From CAYWRZ01 sp964460845 (GTDB lineage Bacteria > Bacteroidota > Bacteroidia > Flavobacteriales_D > UBA2798), in the NCBI GenBank assembly GCA_964460845.1, contig CAYWRZ010000002.1, positions 124,001 through 188,000 of the forward strand: a stretch of DNA of 64,000 bases, read 5' to 3'. Shown in pieces: positions 44,967 to 55,400 of the stretch (positions are counted from its first letter, which is position 1; each line of letters starts with the position of its first letter). The translations under genes were made by a program, and so were the position numbers. The notes under the pieces were generated by a model that saw only the letters and a program-made list of their open reading frames with translations, was not told where the DNA came from and did no database searches.

Positions 44967-45092
44967 AAGGACGCTAAGATAAAAGTTAAATGCTAAAACC
45001 TAAAGCCCGATTTGGCCACTGTTTTGACTTATTTAACCGAAATAAGGAATAAACTGCCGTTTACAGGACTGTGATTACAAGCCGGGATATTG

Positions 45093-45100
45093 TAAATTTG
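45093..45100 (+). promoter_or_regulatory. Candidate -7 element of mtaB (leaderless)
   Basis: TAAATTTG, a perfect TAnnTTTG, ends 7 bases before the mtaB ATG at 45108. The predicted start is at or within two bases of the ATG. A good -33 box is not evident. Confidence 0.45.
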
Positions 45101-45107
45101 CCTCCGG

Positions 45108-46421
45108 ATGAACCAGTACAAGAAAGTAAGCTTCTATACTTTGGGCTGTAAGCTCAACTTTTCGGAGACCTCTACCATCGCACGTCTGTTTGAAAATTCG
45201 GGCTACGCGAAGGTTGATTTTTACGATCGTCCCGATATTTATGTGATCAATACCTGCTCAGTAACCGACAATGCCGATAAGAAGTGCAGGCAACTGGTTA
45301 AAAAAGCGCTGAAAGTGAATCCATCGGCATTTATTGCCGTGATAGGTTGCTATGCCCAGCTCAAACCGACAGAGATAGCAGAGATTGAAGGCGTAGATTT
45401 GGTATTGGGAGCCAACGAAAAATTTAACCTACCCGACCATATCGACTCGCTCGAGAAAAAAGCGCGGGCGCAGGTCGAAGCCATCGAAATAAAGCATACC
45501 AGGCAGTTTGTACCCTCTTATTCTTACGGCGATCGAACCCGTTCTTTTCTGAAAGTGCAAGACGGCTGCGATTATTTTTGCGCATTCTGCACCATACCGC
45601 TGGCCCGTGGTTTCAGCCGCAGCCAAAGCGTCGAAGAAACACTCAAAGTAGCTCGCGAAGTAGCGGCTACCGGTGTCAAAGAAGTCGTATTAACCGGTGT
45701 AAATATCGGTGATTTCGGCGCGCACAACGGCGAAAATTTCCTCGAACTTATTCGTGGACTGGATCAAATCGAAGGAATTGATCGGTACCGCATTTCTTCG
45801 ATAGAGCCCAATCTATTAAGCAACGAGATCATCGAATTTGTAGCGCAATCAGCTCGCTTTGTACCACATTTTCACATTCCCCTGCAATCGGGTTCCGATA
45901 AAATACTCAAGCTCATGCGCCGGCGTTACCTGCGGGATTTGTATGCCGAACGAGTAAGCCAAATCAAAGCACTGATGCCCGGTTGCTGCATAGGCGTCGA
46001 TGTCATTGTCGGGTTTCCCGGCGAAACCGAGCAGGATTTTTTGGATACGTACGAATTTCTGCAATCGCTCGATATTTCTTACCTGCACGTATTTACCTAC
46101 AGCGAACGGGATAACACCACCGCCATACGTTTGAAAGAAAGTGTACCGACCCAAGAACGTCAGCGCCGCAGCAAGATGCTGCATATTCTTTCGGAAAAAA
46201 AACGGCGGCATTTTTACCAGACTCAACAGGGCATGCGCGCCACAGTGCTGGTCGAAGCCGAAGAAGAAGACGGCTACCTGTACGGATTTACCGAAAACTA
46301 TGTGAAAGTGAAAATTCGCGCCCGCCCGGAACTCGTAAATCAACTGCTCCCTGTCGAGCTCGACGAAACCGATCGCGACGGCATAATGAAAGTGCTGTTA
46401 CCCCAACCCGTACCGGCCTAA
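45108..46421 (+). CDS. mtaB: tRNA t6A37 methylthiotransferase MtaB
   Basis: A 437-residue radical-SAM enzyme that turns t6A37 into ms2t6A in tRNAs. The UPF0004 domain has Cys14, Cys50 and Cys81, which hold one [4Fe-4S] cluster. The radical-SAM motif is Cys154-x3-Cys158-x2-Cys161 (CDYFCAFC). Residues 370-437 form the TRAM domain (GMRATVLVEAEEEDGYLYGFTENYVKVK). The order and CTIPLARG fit MtaB rather than MiaB. lgt follows after 13 bases, so the two may be co-transcribed. Confidence 0.93.
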   Translation: MNQYKKVSFYTLGCKLNFSETSTIARLFENSGYAKVDFYDRPDIYVINTCSVTDNADKKCRQLVKKALKVNPSAFIAVIGCYAQLKPTEIAEIEGVDLVLGANEKFNLPDHIDSLEKKARAQVEAIEIKHTRQFVPSYSYGDRTRSFLKVQDGCDYFCAFCTIPLARGFSRSQSVEETLKVAREVAATGVKEVVLTGVNIGDFGAHNGENFLELIRGLDQIEGIDRYRISSIEPNLLSNEIIEFVAQSARFVPHFHIPLQSGSDKILKLMRRRYLRDLYAERVSQIKALMPGCCIGVDVIVGFPGETEQDFLDTYEFLQSLDISYLHVFTYSERDNTTAIRLKESVPTQERQRRSKMLHILSEKKRRHFYQTQQGMRATVLVEAEEEDGYLYGFTENYVKVKIRARPELVNQLLPVELDETDRDGIMKVLLPQPVPA

Positions 46422-46434
46422 AAACACCCTCTGA

Positions 46435-47595
46435 ATGTATCCTAACCTCTACTACTTTTTTTACGACACCTTCGGTGTAGAACTCAATTTCCTGAGAGCG
46501 GTAAACAGTTTCGGACTGTTTGTAGCGCTGGCTTTTGTAGTGGCCGCATTTTTTTTCGGGCGTGAGCTTCGTCGCAAAGAACAGCAGGGCCACCTTCCGG
46601 TTCAAAAAGTAAAGCGTGTGGTAGGCAAACCGGTAAGTCCGCAGGAATTGATTATCAATGCGCTGATTGGTTTTTTATTCGGCTTTAAGCTCGTATATGC
46701 CGCACTGCACAGCGAAGTGTTCGGCGATTTTCCCCATTTCCTTTTTTCGAAAACAGGTAGCTGGCTCGGTGGAATAGCCGGTGCCTTATTGTTAGCCTAC
46801 TGGAAATACCGCGAAGTACGCAAGCAACAGCTCGAGAAGCCCAAAGAAGTGGAGATCAATTTCCACGCGCACGAACACGTGGGTCCCATACTTATCCTCG
46901 CCGTAATTTGGGGATTTATCGGTGCCAAACTTTTTGCATGGTTCGAAGATCCGGTCGATTTCAAAACCTTTATCGCGGATCCTTTCCGGGGGCTTACCAT
47001 GTACGGCGGACTTATCTGCGCCGCGATCGCGGTAAGCGTTTACCTGCGCCGGAAAAAACTACCCCTGTTGCAGGTGTACGATGCCAGTGCACCCGCTCTT
47101 ATTTTGGCGTATGGCATCGGTCGGCTGGGTTGTCAGATTTCGGGCGATGGAGACTGGGGGATTGTCAATACCGCGCCCAAACCCGGTTGGATGAGCTTTC
47201 TACCCGACTGGATGTGGGCTTACCGCTATCCGAATAATGTAAACGGTGAAGGCGTTCCTATTCCGGGCTGTACCTACGAGCCGCAGTATTGTGCCATACT
47301 CGAACAGCCTGTATTTCCTACTCCACTCTACGAAACCCTGATGTGTCTGTTGATATTCGGTGTGCTCTGGATATTGCGTAAACGTATTAACCTGCCGGGT
47401 ATCCTCTTTATGCTTTACCTTATATTTAACGGCATCGAGCGTTTCCTGATTGAACAGATTCGGGTCAATGTAAAATCTGATTTTCTGGGAATACCCACTA
47501 CACAAGCCGAACTGATTGCCCTTGCATTTATACTGCTCGGAATCGCGGGTATGGTATGGCTGAATCTCCGAAGCCGAAGAAAAAGCTTAGGATAA
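46435..47595 (+). CDS. lgt: Prolipoprotein diacylglyceryl transferase
   Basis: A 386-residue inner-membrane enzyme that adds diacylglycerol to the lipobox Cys of prelipoproteins. Seven helices are expected. The signature YGIGRLGCQISGDGDWG carries the catalytic Arg and the GRxGN-like core, here with Gln-Ile in place of the usual Asn-Phe. A later conserved PTPLYE is followed by NGIERFLIEQIR. The protein is longer than E. coli Lgt (about 290): an insertion of about 60 residues lies near 130-180 (KVKRVVGKPVSP; ALHSEVFGDFPH). It converges on a membrane-protein gene. Confidence 0.93.
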   Translation: MYPNLYYFFYDTFGVELNFLRAVNSFGLFVALAFVVAAFFFGRELRRKEQQGHLPVQKVKRVVGKPVSPQELIINALIGFLFGFKLVYAALHSEVFGDFPHFLFSKTGSWLGGIAGALLLAYWKYREVRKQQLEKPKEVEINFHAHEHVGPILILAVIWGFIGAKLFAWFEDPVDFKTFIADPFRGLTMYGGLICAAIAVSVYLRRKKLPLLQVYDASAPALILAYGIGRLGCQISGDGDWGIVNTAPKPGWMSFLPDWMWAYRYPNNVNGEGVPIPGCTYEPQYCAILEQPVFPTPLYETLMCLLIFGVLWILRKRINLPGILFMLYLIFNGIERFLIEQIRVNVKSDFLGIPTTQAELIALAFILLGIAGMVWLNLRSRRKSLG

Positions 47596-47615
47596 CTTTT
47601 CCGAAACTTTATCTG

Positions 47616-48488
47616 CTATATCTCATCCAGCAACTGCTGATCGGTTTCCTTTTTTTTCTGACGAACAAAAGCAGTTACGGGCGAAAAAAAGAGTATAGTT
47701 CCTGCGCTAATGATGTATTGCAAGACGATCAAAAGAAACACGGCTTGCAACAGGTACCAGGCTCCTATGTGCAATTCATCGAAAAAAAGCATAAAAAAAT
47801 TCATAAACAGCAGCCCCGAAAATTGCATCGCAATGTATAAAAGCTGCATAAAAAGAAGATAAAGCAAGGAGGAAGTAAGTACTACTTTACTGTTCCATGC
47901 GATTCTTCCTCCTGATTTTTCATGTAAAAACAAGCATAATACCAATATCGGCGAAAGCCAGATCCTCAATAAATAGAGCAACTGAAGGAACATAAAAGAA
48001 ATTATATTCGTATCCCCATACAACTCAAGCTCCATCTGAGAAGGCACAAAGGTCCAGTTAAATGTAATACCGTGAAAAAGCAGATTCACCGTTAAGGTTA
48101 ACCAAACTATTTTACTGCGCGTCACATCTTTCCAAAAGACCACATTCACGGCCGGCACACGTCGATAACGGCCACTTTTATAACCGTCATAAAACACCGC
48201 CAACAAAGCGAGAATAAAACCCGGCATCAATTGCATAATTCGCTGCAGGTACAGCGGCTCTGCTAAAAAATCAGGTAAAGCATTAATGAAAGAAATATCC
48301 GTATTGCGTACGTCGTGTACACCCAAAAATATCCAAACCGCTATCAGCGACACCAAAAACGAACCCAACAATATGCACAGGGTGCTTGTGAAGATGAAGT
48401 TTTTACCCCTGTGCGTAGTTACATAATCGCTTTGGTAAAATCGCCCCATTGCGACAAATGAATACACGAAAAAATCAAGGTGTCGCAT
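47616..48488 (-). CDS. Hypothetical polytopic membrane protein
   Basis: A 290-residue protein with about six hydrophobic helices (for example about 35-56, 88-105, 132-150, 172-195, 205-225 and 250-275), short polar loops and a basic C-terminus (RQKKKETDQQLL). I do not recognise it. The upstream ATG at 48488 overlaps the 3' end of the sodium:solute symporter by 14 bases; an internal ATG 13 codons on (MGRFYQ) is also possible. The overlap suggests co-transcription with the symporter. It converges on lgt. No catalytic motif is visible. Confidence 0.65.
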   Translation of the reverse strand: MRHLDFFVYSFVAMGRFYQSDYVTTHRGKNFIFTSTLCILLGSFLVSLIAVWIFLGVHDVRNTDISFINALPDFLAEPLYLQRIMQLMPGFILALLAVFYDGYKSGRYRRVPAVNVVFWKDVTRSKIVWLTLTVNLLFHGITFNWTFVPSQMELELYGDTNIISFMFLQLLYLLRIWLSPILVLCLFLHEKSGGRIAWNSKVVLTSSLLYLLFMQLLYIAMQFSGLLFMNFFMLFFDELHIGAWYLLQAVFLLIVLQYIISAGTILFFSPVTAFVRQKKKETDQQLLDEI

Positions 48489-49986
48489 AAGCGGAAGGCG
48501 AAGTTAGTGTCAATGTCTTGTCTTTTTTGGAGCTTAGCCAAAGCCCGATAAATACCAGCAATCCGTTTACCCCGAGCAGCTCGTGCCCGAATTCGTACCC
48601 GCCCAGCCATTGCGGCGAATACGTACTTAATAGCCAGCAAAAAAGCGGAGCCGCGATACAGATAACCGGAATCAAGGGGTCAAAAGCCTTACGTTTGGTA
48701 AACACTCCGAATGCGAACAGCCCTAACAAAGGTCCATACGTATAGTTGGCCAAACGAAGCACGGTATTAATAATGGCATCGTCGTTTAACCTACTGAATA
48801 TCATGATCACCAACCACAGCAGTATGGCAAACACGATATGGGTCAACTGACGGATACGCAGCTTCCGTTTCTCGCTGTAACGCCCGGGATCGTCGGCACG
48901 GAGAAAATCAATGTAGAAAGAAGTGGTCAACGTGGTCAGTACCGAATCGGCACTGGAAAAAGTGGCCGCAATAAGCCCTACGATAAACACCAGTCCGGCA
49001 AACATCCCCAGGTGATTCAATGCCAGCGTGGGAAAAAGCAAATCGGTAGCGGGTTCTCCGGTGGGCGACAGAGGTACGCCTATACCGAATGCAGCAGCGT
49101 ATTCATAGAGCAATACGCCCAGGGCAAGAAAGAAAAAGTTCACGACTATCAGCACCACGCTGAACCAACGGATATTTTTCTGAGCCTCGGGCAAAGAACG
49201 GCAGCTCAAATTTTTCTGCATCATGTTCTGATCCAGTCCGGTCATCGTTACCGCAATAAGCGCTCCGCCTATAAACTGCTTGGGAAAAAACGAACGCGAC
49301 TGCCAGTCCCAAAAGAAGATCGTACTTTTTTCACTTTCGGAAACGACCGAAAGCAATCCTGAAAAATCGAGTTCCAGCGCGCTGGAAATAGCAATTATCG
49401 ACAATACTACGCCCAGCAGCAACATCATCGACTGCATCACATCGGTCCATACCAGAGTCTTGATGCCGCCTTTATAAGTATATACCAGCATGAGCAGGAT
49501 AATCAGCGATACCGATACGGGAAACGGCACGCCCAATGGTGTCATCACAAAAAGCTGAATCACACCCGCTGCAAGAAACAAGCGTGCTCCCGCGCCCAAG
49601 AGCCGCGATAGCAGAAAAAAGAGGGATCCCGTTTTCTCGGCATAGGTGCCAAAACGAATGCGCAGGTAAGAATAAATCGAGGTAAGCTGAAGCCTGTAAT
49701 ACAGGGGCAATAGCACTTGTGTAATGACAAGGTATCCGAAAAAATAGCCCAGCACCAATTGGAAATAGGAGAATTTATCCGCGCTAACAGCCCCCGGCAC
49801 GGAAATAAACGTCACTCCCGATAACGAATCGCCTATCATTCCCAGCGCTACGGCATACCAGGGAGAAGCCCTGTTACCCAAAAAATAGGCTTCATTGCCG
49901 GCATTACGCGAGGTAACCCGGGAGATGAGCATCAGCACCCCAAAATAAAGCAGCAGTACGGTAAGAATTATCCAGGAATTGATCAT
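48475..49986 (-). CDS. Sodium:solute symporter (SSS family)
   Basis: A 503-residue transporter with about thirteen helices. The ATG at 49986 is chosen; a TTG four codons earlier is less likely. SSS hallmarks are present: SGVTFISVPG near 55, an early GNEAYFLGNRASPWYAVALGM block, YKGGIKTLVWTDVMQ near 170, and ATFSSADSVLTTLTTSFYIDF near 340, where the conserved Ser/Asp bind sodium. Substrates in the family include sugars, proline and solutes such as sialic acid; none can be assigned. The gene at 47616-48488 follows on the same strand. Confidence 0.9.
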   Translation of the reverse strand: MINSWIILTVLLLYFGVLMLISRVTSRNAGNEAYFLGNRASPWYAVALGMIGDSLSGVTFISVPGAVSADKFSYFQLVLGYFFGYLVITQVLLPLYYRLQLTSIYSYLRIRFGTYAEKTGSLFFLLSRLLGAGARLFLAAGVIQLFVMTPLGVPFPVSVSLIILLMLVYTYKGGIKTLVWTDVMQSMMLLLGVVLSIIAISSALELDFSGLLSVVSESEKSTIFFWDWQSRSFFPKQFIGGALIAVTMTGLDQNMMQKNLSCRSLPEAQKNIRWFSVVLIVVNFFFLALGVLLYEYAAAFGIGVPLSPTGEPATDLLFPTLALNHLGMFAGLVFIVGLIAATFSSADSVLTTLTTSFYIDFLRADDPGRYSEKRKLRIRQLTHIVFAILLWLVIMIFSRLNDDAIINTVLRLANYTYGPLLGLFAFGVFTKRKAFDPLIPVICIAAPLFCWLLSTYSPQWLGGYEFGHELLGVNGLLVFIGLWLSSKKDKTLTLTSPSAYATP

Positions 49987-50135
49987 GACCACAGGCAATA
50001 AGAGGCTAAATGTACTTACAAAGTTTAATACTGCACAGTCGCTAAGCGCCGATCGCTTGCCAGATTTTTAGCATTGTGAATCTTCGAAAAAAAAGTAAAA
50101 CTCGTTTCATTCAAAACGGCATTTTAACGCTCAAC

Positions 50136-50153
50136 TAAAAAAGCGAAAACGCT
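50136..50153 (-). terminator. Short hairpin at the end of the acyltransferase gene
   Basis: On the minus strand AGCG-TTTT-CGCT is followed by a T-run. The stem has only four or five pairs and touches the stop codon at 50153-50155. A weak call. Confidence 0.3.
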
Positions 50154-51220
50154 CATTTCAGCTTACGTTTAAGCCATTTACGGGCAGGTTGTTCCAACGC
50201 GTAAAACGACAGCGCTGCACAGGCTATCAATACCAGCAGGTAGGCTAACAGGTAAGCCCAATCCGGTGCATAAGCCCCTGGCATTCCGCTTGCCCAACCC
50301 ATGAGCAGCCATACCGGAAACTGCAGCAGGTAAATTCCGTAACTTATTTCTCCCAAAAACACGAAAGGTTTTCGCGACAAAAAAACCGACAAATACGATC
50401 GATCACAAGCTAAAGCCCACAGCATCAACGCGAACAAAGGTGCAAGCAGACCGTTGTGCACAAAAGGACGCACAGGGTTATCAGACGATAAAACTGCTAT
50501 CAGCAAGGCTACGCCCGACAACACTATCCACGGTGCGCCGGGCAAGGTACGATTAGGACTTTGTGCAAGTAAATACCCCGTAAGCACACCGGCGGCAAAA
50601 CCCGATACGTTCATCAACGGATGATAAAGATTGAGTTCCTGCCTGAAAAGATTTTCGTGCTGATACCACACCGAGCTCAGCGCTATATGCAGGCATTGTG
50701 AAGCTATCCAACTTATTATCAACACCATAATCACCCATCCCCTGCCCTTTTTCAGTGCTAATCCTGCCGCTAACAAGGGAAATAGCGCGTAAAAAAACGC
50801 CTCGCACGACAAAGACCAGCCCGGATAATTGATTTCAAGCGGAAATCCCGGCCACCATGCCTGTAACATCAAGGCCTGCGCAAGAATACTGCTGCCCCTC
50901 GGGTAAAAATCCTTTAGCCACATTCCCAAAAATAGCGTGAGCAAAAAAGCCGCCAGGTACAACGGATAAATACGCGCTATTCGGGCTACGGCATACTTAC
51001 GAAGCTCCTTTTTTTTGATCCCTTCCGCATAACGCAAAGCCAGCACAAACCCCGAAAGAAAAAAGAAATAGCTCACCGCTATGCTGCCTTCGCTGAACAA
51101 GCGGTGCCACCAGCCCTCGGCAAAAGGCGGAGCCTGTAGTCCGTAATGAAATATAACCACCGCAAGGGCCGCCACAAAACGGGTTACGGTAAGCTGGGGG
51201 ATGTAAGCGCCTCTCTCCAT
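50153..51220 (-). CDS. Acyltransferase 3 family (OafA/YrhL-like) membrane protein
   Basis: A 355-residue O-acyltransferase with about ten helices. The N-terminal motif IPQLTVTRFVAALAVVIFHYG carries the conserved Arg and His of the acyltransferase 3 family. Later conserved parts include FFLSGFVLALRYAEG and GEISYGIYLLQFPVW. An ATG at 51220 (MERGAYIPQLTVTR) is preferred to the earlier TTG. Members put acetyl or other acyl groups on surface polysaccharides. The target is unknown; no polysaccharide cluster is near it. It diverges from the RND efflux operon, 158 bases away. Confidence 0.88.
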   Translation of the reverse strand: MERGAYIPQLTVTRFVAALAVVIFHYGLQAPPFAEGWWHRLFSEGSIAVSYFFFLSGFVLALRYAEGIKKKELRKYAVARIARIYPLYLAAFLLTLFLGMWLKDFYPRGSSILAQALMLQAWWPGFPLEINYPGWSLSCEAFFYALFPLLAAGLALKKGRGWVIMVLIISWIASQCLHIALSSVWYQHENLFRQELNLYHPLMNVSGFAAGVLTGYLLAQSPNRTLPGAPWIVLSGVALLIAVLSSDNPVRPFVHNGLLAPLFALMLWALACDRSYLSVFLSRKPFVFLGEISYGIYLLQFPVWLLMGWASGMPGAYAPDWAYLLAYLLVLIACAALSFYALEQPARKWLKRKLK

Positions 51221-51378
51221 AAAATTTGACGCAAAATACAAAAGGCTTGCAAATGTCTTTATACTTCCTCTGTTTCTTACGCAAATAGAGAAAAGGAACA
51301 GAAATGCCCCTAAAAAATACCCGCATCCGAAAACAATTCCTAATTTTACGCATTCAATAATTGTGGATACAACATTTG

Positions 51379-52434
51379 ATGATGAGGGCTAAAGAAACTG
51401 TGTTTTTAGGTCTGCTGGTATGTATCGCAGCAGCATGTGGCAAGGGGTCGGGAGAAAAGAACAGCGGCCAAAAACCAGCGCCCGCTCCGCTGAATGTAGC
51501 GGGTTACATCGTCAACGCTATCGACCTTTCGAACCAGGTAGAAACCAACGGCACACTGCTGGCCGAGGAAGAAATTCTGCTCAAACCCGAAGTAGCCGGC
51601 CGCATTACCGGTATTTTCTTCAAAGAAGGCGATCGCGTAACTAAAGGTCAGGTGCTGGTACAGCTCAACGATACCGATCTGAAAGCCCAGTACAGGCAGC
51701 TCGAAGCACGCGAAAAGCTAGTCCGGGTTACGCTCGACCGTACCCGCCCGCTGCTCAGCGACGGAGGGGTAAGCCAACAGGAAATCGATATTGCCGAAAC
51801 GGATCTGGAAGCCCTGCTTGCCGAAAAAGCGCTGATCAAAGCACAGCTCGACAAAACCACGCTTGTAGCTCCCTTTTCGGGCAGAGCCGGACTGCGGCAT
51901 TTCAGCGTAGGTGCCTATGTCAGCCCAAACGACATCATCACATCGCTGCAACAAACCGACGATTTACGCATTGATTTTGCCGTTCCTGAGCGATACAGCA
52001 GCTTTGTTACCGCCGGCGACAAAATCCGCTTTAGGGTTGACGGACGCGATACCCTTTTCGAAGCTTCGGTCTATGCCATCGAGCCGCGTATCGAAGAAGC
52101 TACGCGAAATCTGCTGCTGCGCGCCCGCTTCAACAATCGCAAAGAAAGCCTCTTTCCCGGTATGTTTGCCCGTGTCACACTGCTTCTGAACGATATTCCC
52201 AACGCGCTGATGGTACCTACACAAAGCATAATTCCGGAAGCCAGGGGTAAAAAGCTTGTCGTGGCCCGCAATGGAAAAGCCGAATTTATGGAAGTGGAAA
52301 CGGGAATTCGCGATGCCAGCATGGTACAGATAAAAAACAACTTACAGCCCGGTGATACGGTCATCATTTCAGGTATTATGCAGTTGCGTCAGGGAATGAC
52401 GCTGAATATTACCCTTTCCGAAACGAAAAAATAA
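51379..52434 (+). CDS. RND efflux periplasmic adaptor (membrane fusion protein)
   Basis: A 351-residue membrane-fusion subunit of an RND pump. The N-terminus is probably a lipoprotein signal (LLVCIAAACGKG), with Cys at about residue 20. A lipoyl/HlyD_D23 beta domain (EEEILLKPEVAGRITGIFFKEGDRVTKGQVLV) flanks a short coiled-coil hairpin (about 95-140, KLVRVTLDRTRPLLSDGG). A beta-barrel and membrane-proximal domain end the protein. ATG at 51379 or 51382 is chosen over the upstream TTG. The transporter gene follows 53 bases later. No TolC-like outer-membrane gene is present. Confidence 0.92.
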   Translation: MMRAKETVFLGLLVCIAAACGKGSGEKNSGQKPAPAPLNVAGYIVNAIDLSNQVETNGTLLAEEEILLKPEVAGRITGIFFKEGDRVTKGQVLVQLNDTDLKAQYRQLEAREKLVRVTLDRTRPLLSDGGVSQQEIDIAETDLEALLAEKALIKAQLDKTTLVAPFSGRAGLRHFSVGAYVSPNDIITSLQQTDDLRIDFAVPERYSSFVTAGDKIRFRVDGRDTLFEASVYAIEPRIEEATRNLLLRARFNNRKESLFPGMFARVTLLLNDIPNALMVPTQSIIPEARGKKLVVARNGKAEFMEVETGIRDASMVQIKNNLQPGDTVIISGIMQLRQGMTLNITLSETKK

Positions 52435-52487
52435 TGTGTTGTAATGCGTAAACACTCGCCCCGGGTGTTTCGAAGAGTCTGAAAAAA

Positions 52488-55400
52488 ATGAGTTTATCCT
52501 CCCTCAGCCTGAAACGCCCCGTACTGGCCATCGTGATGAACATCGTCATCGTGCTGTTCGGTGCCATTGGCTATAGCTTTCTCGGCGTACGCGAATACCC
52601 TTCGATCGATCCGCCCGTCATTACCGTGCGTACTACCTATACGGGAGCCAACGCCGAAATTATTGAATCGCAAATTACCGAGCCGCTCGAAAAATCGATC
52701 AACGGAATTGCCGGTATCCGCTCTATTTCTTCTGCCAGCAACCAGGGTTCCAGCATTATCACCGTCGAATTCGGACTTGACATCGATCTCGAAGAAGCGG
52801 CCAACGACGTACGCGACAAAGTATCGCAGGCACAACGCCAGTTGCCGGTCGATATCGACGGTCCGCCGGTAGTCTCCAAAGCCGATGCCAACTCGGATGC
52901 CATCATTTCAATGACCGTGCAGAGCAATACGCGTAACCAGCTCGAAGTATGCGATTACGCGACCAATGTGCTGTTAGAACGCCTGCAAACGATACCGGGG
53001 GTAAGTACAATCCAAATTTGGGGCGAGAAAAAATACGCCATGCGTATTTGGATGGATCCCGCTTCTTTGGCCAAATACAGCCTCACTCCCACCGATGTAA
53101 TTACAGCACTTGATAAAGAAAATGTGGAGCTGCCTTCGGGAAAACTGTCGGGCAATCAGACGGAGCTGACCATCAAAACCTTCGGGAAACTCGTTACCGA
53201 AGAGGATTTCAATAACCTTATCGTCAAATCCGAAAACAACCGGATTGTACGTTTGGGCGATGTGGCGCGTGCCGTATTGGGTCCCGAAAACGAAGAGACC
53301 ATACTCCGCGAATCGGGTATCCCGATGGTGGCGCTCGCCGTAGTGCCCCAGCCCGGAGCCAACTACATCGAAATTGCCGACGAATTTTACCGCCGTTTTG
53401 AACAGCTCAAAAAAGAAATTCCGGAAGATATTACCCTCAATATTGCACTCGACAATACCCGCTTTGTCAAACATTCTATCGAAGAAGTGGAAGAAACGCT
53501 GCTCATCGCTTTTCTGCTGGTGGTGCTTATTATTTACCTTTTCTTCCGCGACTGGCTTATCGCTTTCCGTCCGCTGATCGACATTCCCGTATCGCTGATC
53601 GGCACCTTTTTCATCATGTACCTCTGCGGCTTTTCGATCAACGTATTGACGCTGCTCGGTATAGTGCTGGCTACCGGACTGGTAGTCGATGACGGAATCG
53701 TGGTGACCGAAAATATTTTCAAAAAAATAGAAGCGGGTATGCCCGTAAGACGAGCGGCACGTGAAGGTTCGGAAGAAATTTATTTTGCGGTAATCGCCAC
53801 TTCCATTACACTGGCTATCGTGTTTCTTCCCATCATTTTCTTACAGGGATTTGTAGGCAGTCTTTTCCGTGAATTCGGTATTGTCGTAGCAGGTGCCGTC
53901 TTGATTTCGGCCTTTGTCTCGCTCTCGTTAACGCCTGTGCTTAACGTGAAAATGGCGCGGAAAAAACCCGGACATACCCGTTTCTATACCTGGTCTGAAC
54001 CTTTCTTTGCCGGAATGGATCGCGGCTATAAACGACTGCTCGAAGCTTTTATGAAAGCACGCTGGATTTCGTGGCTTATTCTTGTTGCCTGTATCGGATT
54101 GATCCTCGGTATCGGCCGCACACTGCAATCGGAGCTGGCTCCGCTCGAAGACCGCAGCGTGTTTCGGATGAGCGTAACCGCCCCTGAAGGTACTTCTTAC
54201 GATTACATGGATACGTACATCCAGCAGCTTACCCGACTGGTGGTCGATTCGGTGCCCGAAAAACGTATTGTACTTAGCGTTACCGCCCCCGGATTCACGG
54301 GTTCAGGAGCTGTCAATACCGGTTTTGTACGGGTGATGCTGGTAGAGCCCGATCAACGCGATCGCTCCCAAACCGAAATCATGGATCAGATTAACCGCAA
54401 CCTGAAAAACTACACCGAAGGACGGGCCTTTCTGATTGCCGACCAAACTATCTCGGCCGGCGGTGGCGGAAGAGCAGGTCTTCCCGTACAATTTGTCCTG
54501 CAAAACAGCAGCTTCGAAAAGCTGCGCGAAGCGTTGCCCGTTTTTCTCGAAGAAGCTTACAAAAATCCTACGTTTCAAGGAGTAGATGTAAACCTGAAAT
54601 TTAACCGCCCCGAGCTTATTATCGAGCCCGACCGTGAAAAAGCGGCTGCCCTCAACGTATCCGTAGCCGATATTTCTCAAACCCTCCAATTGGCTTTCAG
54701 CGGCCGTCGTTTCGGATATTTCAATATGAACGGTAAGCAATACCAGGTGATGGGACAGGTAGAACGCGATTACCGCGACAAACCCGCCGACCTTTCGCTG
54801 ATTTACGTGCGCAACAGCCAGGGCGAGCTTGTGCAGTTAGACAACCTCGTGCATATTACCGAACAAAGTAATCCGCCGCAACTATACCATTACGACCGCT
54901 ACAAATCGGCCACCGTTTCGGCCGGACTGGCTCCCGGTAAAACCATAGGCGACGGTATTCAGGCCATGGAAGAAATCGCCGACAAAGTGCTCGACGAGAC
55001 CTTCACCACCAGTCTGACCGGGCCTTCACGCGATTTTGCAGAGAGCTCTTCTAATACGCTTTTCGCTTTTCTGCTGGCATTGGTACTGGTGTACCTCGTA
55101 TTGGCCGCCCAATTTGAAAGTTTTGTCGATCCGCTTATCATTATGATTACCGTTCCGCTCGCGCTGGCCGGAGCGATACTTTCGCTGTGGGTTTTTGGTC
55201 ATACGCTGAATATCTTTAGTGAAATTGGTATGATCATGCTGATTGGCCTGGTCACTAAAAACGGTATTCTCATTGTAGAATTTGCCAATAAAAAACGAGA
55301 CGAAGGACTGGAGAAAAGAGAAGCGGTCATTCTCGCCGCCGCTATGCGCTTACGCCCGATTCTGATGACCAGCCTTGCCACCGCATTAGGTGCATTGCCC

